Below, one piece after another: positions 32,578 through 38,521 of a DNA stretch of 38,521 nt (position 1 is its first letter; every line of letters starts with the position of its first letter). Origin of the DNA: Blastopirellula marina (lineage in GTDB: Bacteria > Planctomycetota > Planctomycetia > Pirellulales > Thermoguttaceae); NCBI GenBank assembly GCA_020721945.1, contig DYLT01000009.1:1-38521 (forward strand). The letters are read 5' to 3'. The translations under genes were made by a program, and so were the position numbers. The notes beneath the pieces are model-generated. The model was not told the DNA's origin, searched no databases, and worked only from the letters and a program-made list of their open reading frames with translations.

Positions 32578-32678
32578 CCCGAAACGCCTGCGAGGGGACC
32601 AGGTCCACCACAGCGAGGGCGATACCTTTCGCTGGCGCGTCGGGCTAGTCGCAGGCTGCCCCTCGCTGGCGCGTCGGG
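32573..32678. repeat. Short dispersed-type repeats after folP
   Basis: ACTAGCCCGA (32573-32582, containing the folP stop) is inverted at TCGGGCTAGT (32640-32649). TCGCTGGCGCGTCGGG occurs twice, at 32629-32644 and 32663-32678, and CAGCGAGGG at 32612-32620 is inverted against the second copy. Between 32579 and 32802 the only other thing I see is the proA promoter. Confidence 0.65.
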
Positions 32679-32699
32679 TTCGTATTGGACGATCTTCCG

Positions 32700-32728
32700 T
32701 TGACTTCGCGGCCGCGCTGGGCGATACT
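32700..32728 (+). promoter_or_regulatory. Putative promoter of proA
   Basis: TTGACT (32700-32705), 17 bases, GATACT (32723-32728), then about 74 bases to ATG 32803. Confidence 0.5.
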
Positions 32729-32802
32729 TCCCACGTAAAGCCCGCGCGACGCCCAAGGTTCCCCGTCTGATCGCAACTAATTGATATTTCAGAGGTTGCT
32801 TC

Positions 32803-34077
32803 ATGTCGGCCGATAACGGCAACGACCTGCATGAGTACTGTCTCGACATGGCTCGGCGCGCCAAGGCCGCGGCCGAAGAGCTGGCACAGGTGACCGGCGC
32901 GCAAAAGAACCAGTGGCTTCGCACCAGCGCCAAGCTGTTCGTCGAGCGCTCGGTAGCCCTGGCCGAAGCAAACCATCTCGACTTGGCAGCCGCTCCGGGG
33001 TATGGCCTTACCCCTGCCGAGGTGGATCGTTTGAAGTTGACGCCCGAGCGAATCGACGCAATCGCCAAGGCCCTCGAGGAAGTGGCCATGCTGCCCGATC
33101 CGATCGGCGAGATCACCTGGTCGTCGGTACGCCCCAGTGGGCTCGTGGTTCACCGGGTTCGGGTGCCGTTGGGCGTGATCTTCTTCATTTACGAGTCGCG
33201 GCCCAACGTGACCGCCGACGCCGCCGCCTTGTGCCTGAAGAGCGGCAATGCGGTGATCCTGCGCGGAGGCAAGGAGGCGGTCCACTCGAATACGGCGATC
33301 GTGGAGATCCTGACCGAGGCGGCGGCCGACGCGGGGTTGCCGGGCGATGCGGTGCAACTGGTCGCCACGCCCGACCGCGCGGCCATTGGCCACTTCCTCC
33401 GCATGCCCGAGTACATTACCGTGACCATCCCGCGGGGGGGCGAGGGTCTCATCCGGCGTGTCAGCGAGGAAGCGCGCATGCCGGTCATCAAGCATTACAC
33501 GGGCAATTGCCACGTCTACCTCGACAAGGCAGCCGACCCCGACATGGCCGAGCAGATCGTCGTCAACGCGAAATGCCAGCGCATGGGGGTCTGCAACGCG
33601 GCCGAGTCCCTGGTGGTCCATAGCGCCGTGGCCTCGTCGCTTCTGCCTCGGATCGCCAAGGCGCTGCTCGACCGGGGCGTGGAGATCCGGGGCGACGAGC
33701 GGACCTGTGCCCTGGTCCGCGGCGCCAAGCCTGCCACCGAGGCGGACTGGTCGGCCGAATACCTTGGACCGGTGATCTCGGTGAAGGTGGTCGACAGCCT
33801 CGACGAGGCCATCCGGCACATCAATCGGTACAGCTCGCAGCACACCGAGTCGATCGTGACCGGGGACCTTCGGGCAGCCCGCGAGTTTACCGCCCGCATC
33901 GACAGTTCGGCGGTCATGGTCAATGCGAGCACCCGACTGAACGATGGGGGGGTGTTCGGCCTGGGGGCGGAGATCGGCATCAGCACTGACAAGTTCCACG
34001 CCCGCGGCCCCTGCGGCCTCAACGAGCTGACGAGCTACAAGTACGTGGTTTACGGAGAAGGACATCTGCGCCAGTAA
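32803..34077 (+). CDS. proA: Glutamate-5-semialdehyde dehydrogenase
   Basis: The 424-residue protein matches Pro[21 protein letters not shown] (about 118-137), [44 protein letters not shown], and the catalytic Cys 264 in [12 protein letters not shown]. It reduces gamma-glutamyl phosphate to the semialdehyde with NADPH in proline synthesis. No proB is adjacent. ATG 32803 follows AGAGG at 32791. C-terminal [19 protein letters not shown] is normal for the family. The gene has its own predicted promoter and a GC-rich hairpin after it (34086-34120) without a T-run. Confidence 0.95.
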   Translation: MSADNGNDLHEYCLDMARRAKAAAEELAQVTGAQKNQWLRTSAKLFVERSVALAEANHLDLAAAPGYGLTPAEVDRLKLTPERIDAIAKALEEVAMLPDPIGEITWSSVRPSGLVVHRVRVPLGVIFFIYESRPNVTADAAALCLKSGNAVILRGGKEAVHSNTAIVEILTEAAADAGLPGDAVQLVATPDRAAIGHFLRMPEYITVTIPRGGEGLIRRVSEEARMPVIKHYTGNCHVYLDKAADPDMAEQIVVNAKCQRMGVCNAAESLVVHSAVASSLLPRIAKALLDRGVEIRGDERTCALVRGAKPATEADWSAEYLGPVISVKVVDSLDEAIRHINRYSSQHTESIVTGDLRAAREFTARIDSSAVMVNASTRLNDGGVFGLGAEIGISTDKFHARGPCGLNELTSYKYVVYGEGHLRQ

Positions 34078-34154
34078 CGGCCTGAGGCGGCCCGAGGGCC
34101 ACACGGGTCCCCCGGCCGCCGCACGCGGGATGGCAGGGAGACAGGGACGTTTCC

Positions 34155-35207
34155 ATGAGTGGCGACGTGCTCAGCCAGGCGGAAGTCGAGAGCCTGCTCA
34201 GCGCCATGGCCTCCAGCGCGGCGGCCGAGGCTAGCCCGGCCGCGGCGAGCCCTCCAGAGCCGGCGGGCAGCCTGCCCTCGAGCACCGCCATGGCCAAGCC
34301 CCGCGAGAAGATCACGCCCTACGACTTCAAGCGTCCGGAGCGCGTGGGCAAGGAGCAGATGCGGGCGCTTCAGACCCTTCACGAGGGATTCGGCCGGAAC
34401 TTCGCGGCGGGCCTGTCGGCCATGCTCCGCAGCATGGTCGAGGTGAAACTCACCAGCGTCGATCAGCTCACCTACAGCGAATTCGTCTTCAGTCTGGAAA
34501 ACCCCACGTGCTTCAACCTGCTGAAGGCCGAGCCGCTCGAAGGGCACTTGATTCTCGACATCAATCCTTCGATCCTCTACCCGATCATCGACCGCCTCCT
34601 GGGCGGCGGGCGCGAGGGGACGCTGTTGGCCCGGCGTCCGCTGACCGAGATCGAACTGCGCATCGTGGCGCGGATCACGAACCTGTTCCTCGAGGAGCTG
34701 AGGCGGGCCTGGCAGAACGTGCTCGAACTGAACCTGGGCGTGGTCCGCGTCGAGAGCAACCCGCAACTGGCCCAAATCGTGCCTCCCAACGAGGTGGTCG
34801 TGGTGGTCAGTTTCGAGGTGGCCCTCGGCGAGGTCCGCGGCATGGTCAACCTCTGCATCCCCTACAACGCGATCGAGCGCATCGGCGGCAAGCTCTCGTC
34901 GAACAGTTGGATCGCGTATAGCCGCCGCGCCGCGACCACCGAGAGCGTCCAGCAAATCAGCCAGAACCTCCGCGGCTCGCTCGTGCCGGTGACCGTCCGT
35001 CTGGCAGGCACGCGGATCACGACCGGCGAGTTGATCGGGCTGCGCGTCGGCGACATCATCACCACCGAAAAAGATATCCATAGCCCGCTGTTGGTCCTCG
35101 TGGGGAGCATCCCCAAGTTCCGGGCCAGCCCGGGCGCCTACAAGGGGCACAAGGCGATCCGGATCGAAGACGTCATCGCCAACCCGGCCGAGGCGATCGG
35201 CGAGTAA
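34155..35207 (+). CDS. fliM: Flagellar motor switch protein FliM
   Basis: The 350-residue protein starts with the CheY-P docking motif DVLSQAEVESLLSAM. An Ala/Pro-rich linker leads to the middle domain (ITPYDFKRPERVGKEQMRAL, HEGFGRNFAAGLSAML, PLEGHLILDINPSILYPIID, LLGGGREGTLLARRPLTEIE) and the C-terminal SpoA part (TVRLAGTRITTGELIGLRVGDI). FliM joins FliG and FliN in the C-ring and sets rotation direction. All three parts are present, so it is likely functional. There is no other flagellar gene in the window; fliN often follows fliM but here the next gene is antiparallel. ATG 34155 follows AGGGAC. Confidence 0.94.
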   Translation: MSGDVLSQAEVESLLSAMASSAAAEASPAAASPPEPAGSLPSSTAMAKPREKITPYDFKRPERVGKEQMRALQTLHEGFGRNFAAGLSAMLRSMVEVKLTSVDQLTYSEFVFSLENPTCFNLLKAEPLEGHLILDINPSILYPIIDRLLGGGREGTLLARRPLTEIELRIVARITNLFLEELRRAWQNVLELNLGVVRVESNPQLAQIVPPNEVVVVVSFEVALGEVRGMVNLCIPYNAIERIGGKLSSNSWIAYSRRAATTESVQQISQNLRGSLVPVTVRLAGTRITTGELIGLRVGDIITTEKDIHSPLLVLVGSIPKFRASPGAYKGHKAIRIEDVIANPAEAIGE

Positions 35208-35233
35208 TCGACGCCATTGCCTGGCACGGTGCG

Positions 35234-37975
35234 TCAGGGCTTGGCGCGCTGCACCTCGATGTTGTCGAGATAGAACGCCGTCTCGGCCGACGCCGTGCTG
35301 ACGAAGCCGATCCAATGGAGTTCGCCAAAGGCCTTTCCCGCAATCGGCAGCTCGAAGGTCTGACGCGCTCCCCCGGCCGGCGCGACCGACAGCGTGTACC
35401 GCTGCGGCGCATCCTTGCCGAGCCGGGCTGCGATTTCCACGTGGATCCATCCCGTCGTCGGCACCGCGGCCACGAGTTTGCCCCCCGCCGTGATGCGGCC
35501 CGAGCTGTCGAACGTCACGCTCGGCCCGATGCAGTCGGGATAGGAGGTCTCGTCGCGCCACTCGGTGAAGAAGAGGGCGCCGGGCATCAGCTTCACGTCG
35601 AATGCCTGGCGCACCGCCCCTTCCGTCAGGTGCGGCTGGTAGAAGAAGTGCGGCTGCCACGAGGGCTCCAACCCCTTGGCGTCGACGACCTTGACGCACC
35701 GCTTGCCCGACGCCGCCTGCTCGGCGCTGACGCGGATCGAGGCCCCGCGGTCCTCGCCGCTGACCACGGCGTGTTCGGGGGGGCTCCCCGGCTCGGTCTT
35801 TTCGAAATCGTCGGAGATCTCCCGCGGCGCCGGCGGCGGAGGCGGCGCGGGAAGGATCGTCTTCGGGTGCCTCACCCGGCGGCCTTCCTCGACCCACGCC
35901 GGATCCCCGTATAGCCCGACCCGCGACGTGTCGATCGGCTTGAACCCCAGCGCCAAGGCCGGGGAGCCCGGCCGAAGGCCGAAATCGTACTCTGCGGCGT
36001 TCTCGAACATGGGATCGGCGATCTTCGAGCGTCGGTCGAGCCCCAGGGCTTGCCACTCGCCGAACGTCCGTTTGAAGAACCTGAGATCCTCGCGCTGGCC
36101 CGTGTGCCAGTAGAGGTTCTCGTCCCACGTACCGAGCGGTTCCTTGGCGGCCAGTCGCTCGTTGAGCGTGCGCTCGGTAAAGGGGACGAAAAGCGTGCCC
36201 TGGGTCATGTACAGGATGTTCCGCTGGAAGGTGTTGGGACGCTTCTCCCAGAATGGCCAGAGCATGTGATTGGCGGAAAAGGCGAAGACGTTGTTGCGGA
36301 TCACATGGTCGTGGCCGCCGTTGGAGTACATCAGGCACCCGCTGTGGATGCTGTAGACCACGTTGTTCTCGACGAGGTACCCCCCCGTGGTCGCGTCGAG
36401 GTAGATGCCCCAGCCGAACGGCGGATTGCCGTACGACCACACGTCGTGGAACACGTTGTTGCGAATGACGCTGCCGGTCGAGACGCCCAGGGTGTAAATC
36501 GCCCCGCCGTCGCTGAGCATCCCCTTCATCACGTGGTGGACGTGATTCTCGGCGATCGTGTTATGGTGGCAGCGGTTGGGGGCGTCGTCCCAGTTCCAGC
36601 CGATCGACATGCCAGAATAGAAGAAGTCGTGGATTTCATTGTGCGAGATCGTGTTGTGGCTGCTCTGGGCGACCCAGACGCCCACGCCGGCCGGGTAGAC
36701 GTGGCCGCCGTCGAACAGGTGGTTGTTGTCGATCAGGTTGCCGCTCGACTCGGCCTCGTCCGTGCGGGGCATTGCGGCCTCGCCGATCCGCACCGCGCCG
36801 ACGCCCAGGTCGTGGATTCGGCTCTGCACGATGCGGCAGTCCTTGCACCCCCGGCGGAACCACAGCCCGTAATCGCCCACATGGGCGATCTCGCACTTCT
36901 CAATCGCGCAGTGCCGCGCACCGTCGGCCATCACCGCGGCCGGTGCCGTCACCACCGCTTGGGGATCGCTATGCCCCTGGGGCTCGAGCACCCAGTCTTC
37001 GTGGCAGAACGTCAGCCCGCGGAGGGTCACGTGGTCGATGAACTGCCTCGCGTCGGGGTTCCCACGGAACTCGACCAGGCGATCGAGGCGCGGGGCGATC
37101 ACCTCGGCCTTGGTCATGTCCTCGCCCGGACGCGGCCGGTACAAGAGCACGCCGCGAGCACGGTCCAGGTACCATTCGCCCGGGGCATCGAGGGCCTCGC
37201 GCACGTTCTCGACGTAGTAGCGCTGCCGGGGTTCCCAATTCTCGAACGGCCAGTGCGACCGGCCGGTGAACGTGACCAGACGCTCGGACTCGTCGACGTT
37301 GGCCACGCGCAGCCGCGAAGTCTCCCACGAGTGAAAGACCACCACGTTGGCCTCTTGAAAGTCGGGCCACTTCTTGACCTCGCCCGGCTGGAAGACGAAA
37401 GCGGTCTGGTCTCTCGGGACGAGCTTGCCCGAAGCGTCCTTGGCCGGCGGCGCCTTCTGGACCATGCGGAAGTACCCTTCGTTGGGCGTGCGGGCCCGCA
37501 TGCACCGCTGGCCGTTGACCCAGAGTTGCTGGAAGTGCCACGAGCCAGCCGCGACCTCGGGAACCGTCGCGGTCCAGACGCCGTCGGGCCCCGCCTTCCA
37601 ACCGCCGATTTGCCGGCCACCGCTGAGCACGGGCCGCTCGCCCTCGAACGCGGCGTAGACGACGGGTCCTTCGGCCGTGCCTGAGTCCTGCGCCTCGAAC
37701 ACCAGCGGGGCGGCCATCCAGTACGTTCCACCGCGGAACCGCACCGTGACGGGTCCCTGCTCCCCCGCGGCGCGCAGCTTGCGCACCGCGTCGCGCGCAC
37801 CCCGCGGGGTGGCCAGCGGACCATCCGTCTTCGCGGCGTTGGCCACCGCCAGCCGTCCCGACCACTGGTCGTTGCCCCCAGGCGCGACGTAGACGGTCGT
37901 CGCCGCCGGCAAGGCCGTCTGAACAAGCACGAGAACCCCAAGCGGCCATCCGCACCACCGGTTGCATCGTCTCAT
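35234..37975 (-). CDS. Large secreted right-handed parallel beta-helix protein
   Basis: The 913-residue protein starts at ATG 37975 with strong AGGAGA/AGGAGG sites upstream (37984-37992). A signal peptide (PLGVLVLVQTALPAATT) precedes a typical entry TVYVAPGGNDQWSGRLA and VRFRGGTYWMAAPLVFEA. The middle (about 300-560) shows beta-helix rungs rich in Asn, His and Val: GNLIDNNHLFDGG, HNTISHNEIHDFF, HNTIAENHVHHV, SVIRNNVFHDVW, YLVENNVVYSIH, HVIRNNVFAFSA. The C-terminal part (after about 710) is a beta-sandwich of concanavalin-like type (DDFEKTEPGSPPEH, SGRITAGGKLV, FYLDNIEVQ). Such proteins are polysaccharide lyases, hydrolases or binding proteins; catalytic residues cannot be fixed by eye. Confidence 0.88.
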   Translation of the reverse strand: MRRCNRWCGWPLGVLVLVQTALPAATTVYVAPGGNDQWSGRLAVANAAKTDGPLATPRGARDAVRKLRAAGEQGPVTVRFRGGTYWMAAPLVFEAQDSGTAEGPVVYAAFEGERPVLSGGRQIGGWKAGPDGVWTATVPEVAAGSWHFQQLWVNGQRCMRARTPNEGYFRMVQKAPPAKDASGKLVPRDQTAFVFQPGEVKKWPDFQEANVVVFHSWETSRLRVANVDESERLVTFTGRSHWPFENWEPRQRYYVENVREALDAPGEWYLDRARGVLLYRPRPGEDMTKAEVIAPRLDRLVEFRGNPDARQFIDHVTLRGLTFCHEDWVLEPQGHSDPQAVVTAPAAVMADGARHCAIEKCEIAHVGDYGLWFRRGCKDCRIVQSRIHDLGVGAVRIGEAAMPRTDEAESSGNLIDNNHLFDGGHVYPAGVGVWVAQSSHNTISHNEIHDFFYSGMSIGWNWDDAPNRCHHNTIAENHVHHVMKGMLSDGGAIYTLGVSTGSVIRNNVFHDVWSYGNPPFGWGIYLDATTGGYLVENNVVYSIHSGCLMYSNGGHDHVIRNNVFAFSANHMLWPFWEKRPNTFQRNILYMTQGTLFVPFTERTLNERLAAKEPLGTWDENLYWHTGQREDLRFFKRTFGEWQALGLDRRSKIADPMFENAAEYDFGLRPGSPALALGFKPIDTSRVGLYGDPAWVEEGRRVRHPKTILPAPPPPPAPREISDDFEKTEPGSPPEHAVVSGEDRGASIRVSAEQAASGKRCVKVVDAKGLEPSWQPHFFYQPHLTEGAVRQAFDVKLMPGALFFTEWRDETSYPDCIGPSVTFDSSGRITAGGKLVAAVPTTGWIHVEIAARLGKDAPQRYTLSVAPAGGARQTFELPIAGKAFGELHWIGFVSTASAETAFYLDNIEVQRAKP

Positions 37976-37987
37976 GGCACGCGTCTC

Positions 37988-38055
37988 CTCCTAGGATGGT
38001 TGTCTACTCCTCCTATGATGGTCGTCTCCTAGGATGGTTGTCTACTCCTCCTATG
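37988..38055. repeat. 30-bp direct repeat (38-bp period) with multiple AGGAGG sites
   Basis: An identical 30-base unit spans 37988-38017 and 38026-38055. On the minus strand CCTCCT reads as AGGAGG at 37987-37992, 38009-38014 and 38047-38052. The nearest serves the beta-helix gene start at 37975. On the plus strand each unit carries an ATG (37996, 38034). Confidence 0.85.
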
Positions 38056-38521
38056 GTTCGAACCTATCGGGCTGGAAGCCGATTGCGGGGGACTGGGACG
38101 GTCCGGCGGCGGCGCTGGTGGCGGCGGGGGTGCCCAGTGGGCCCAGCGCGGCGGCCCCGCTTACGCTGGAGGAACTTCAGGCGATCGCCGACGAGGCGAT
38201 CCGGCGGTGGCAGGGGGCGGGGATTTCGGCGTCGGCGGCCAGCCGGCTGGCCGCGGTGAAGCTGGCGGTGGCGGACCTGCCGGCCTTGGAGCTGGGCCGG
38301 GCCGAGGGGAACCGGGTGACGCTGGACGTGGACGCGGCGGGCTTTGGGTGGTTTGTGGATGGCACGCCGGCCGACGACGGGGAGTTTGCCGCAAGTGGCC
38401 ATGAGGGCTTGAGGGCGGTGGACCCTGCGGCGGTGGACCGGATGGACCTGCTTTCGGTGCTGGAGCACGAGTATGGGCACATGTTGGGGCTGGAGGATGT
38501 GGCCGAGGGGGTGATGGGCAG
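38034..38521 (+). CDS. C-terminal metzincin-like fragment of a large surface protein, running off the window
   Basis: The frame opens at ATG 38034 inside the tandem repeat; an in-frame TGA is at 38016-38018. Visible sequence includes LSGWKPIAGDWDG, resembling the FG-GAP/VCBS repeat ends of large surface proteins, then LTLEELQAIADEAIRRWQ, LAVADLPALELGRAEGNRVT, GFGWFVDGTPADD and the zinc motif HEYGHMLGLED. The last fits HExxHxxGxxD, a metzincin variant with Asp as third ligand. In planctomycetes this sequence type usually forms the far C-terminus of proteins of more than a thousand residues. Here only about 40 codons precede it, no ribosome site or signal peptide is seen, and it begins in a repeat, so it may be a truncated remnant. 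It continues past the window edge. Confidence 0.6.
   Translation, partial: MVVYSSYGSNLSGWKPIAGDWDGPAAALVAAGVPSGPSAAAPLTLEELQAIADEAIRRWQGAGISASAASRLAAVKLAVADLPALELGRAEGNRVTLDVDAAGFGWFVDGTPADDGEFAASGHEGLRAVDPAAVDRMDLLSVLEHEYGHMLGLEDVAEGVMG

Noticed and set aside
34086-34120. GC-rich hairpin after proA as terminator
   Set aside because: 7-bp stem (GGCGGCC/GGCCGCC) with a long loop and no T-run; could be chance in GC-rich DNA.
34050-36440. 796-codon minus-strand frame across fliM and the beta-helix gene
   Set aside because: Overlaps fliM antisense and the beta-helix gene in another frame; composition is shadow-like.
1-38521. tRNA, rRNA, CRISPR array, riboswitch, prophage or transposase genes
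   Set aside because: I looked for regularly spaced repeats, cloverleaf-like segments and transposase motifs and found none; the direct repeats present are two-copy only.

Overview
The window is GC-rich bacterial DNA that reads as a planctomycete chromosome, most likely Pirellulales-like. No single gene proves this. The combination does: a membrane-anchored Hanks-type kinase, DUF1207, tandem DUF4159, DUF1080 fused to ThuA, sialate O-acetylesterase, two formylglycine sulfatases, PQQ-type beta-propellers (one with an SHD1 domain), BtpA, TrpB2, twin-arginine-exported sugar isomerase and oxidoreductase paralogues, and a very large secreted beta-helix protein. No rRNA, tRNA, CRISPR array, transposase, integrase or phage gene was seen.

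Layout. 1-209 is the 3' end of larE. 235-5056 (minus) holds a Ser/Thr kinase, a GT39-like membrane glycosyltransferase and a Tat-exported tandem DUF4159 protein. 5178-6215 (minus) is asnA. 6456-8447 (plus) is a sugar isomerase/oxidoreductase pair that meets a DUF1207 outer-membrane-type protein tail to tail. 9698-10435 (minus) is an atypical nucleoside diphosphate kinase with its own promoter and a dyad near its start site. 10436-11175 has no intact gene: it holds a relic of a universal stress protein and a tandem hairpin repeat that runs up to the ribosome-binding site of a sulfatase (11176-12642). An RRM RNA-binding gene (12939-13262) follows, with a structured leader and a strong terminator.

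13376-20425 (minus) runs pfkB-type kinase, thpR, trpB2, sialate O-acetylesterase, DUF1080-ThuA protein, fetB-like permease. 20704-23214 (plus) is a second sulfatase plus btpA. 23192-28733 (minus) is two PQQ-propeller genes, one a 1303-residue fusion. 28894-32577 (plus) is a compact recO / BamD-like lipoprotein / lptE / folP block, followed by proA and a solitary fliM. 35234-37975 (minus) is a beta-helix protein. The right edge holds a C-terminal metalloprotease-like fragment starting inside a small tandem repeat.

How it fits together. About a third of the genes look devoted to secreted or periplasmic polysaccharide breakdown (sulfatases, esterase, DUF1080, ThuA, beta-helix, isomerase, oxidoreductase, PfkB kinase). 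The rest is housekeeping: DNA repair, folate, proline, asparagine and nucleotide metabolism, and outer-membrane biogenesis. Several intergenic regions carry short palindromic repeat families that probably recur elsewhere in the genome, and they often touch start or stop signals of neighbouring genes. I did not find a clear multi-gene novel defence or secretion system. The most unusual items are the repeat elements, the PQQ/Rossmann/PQQ/malectin fusion, the atypical NDK and the truncated metzincin-like gene.
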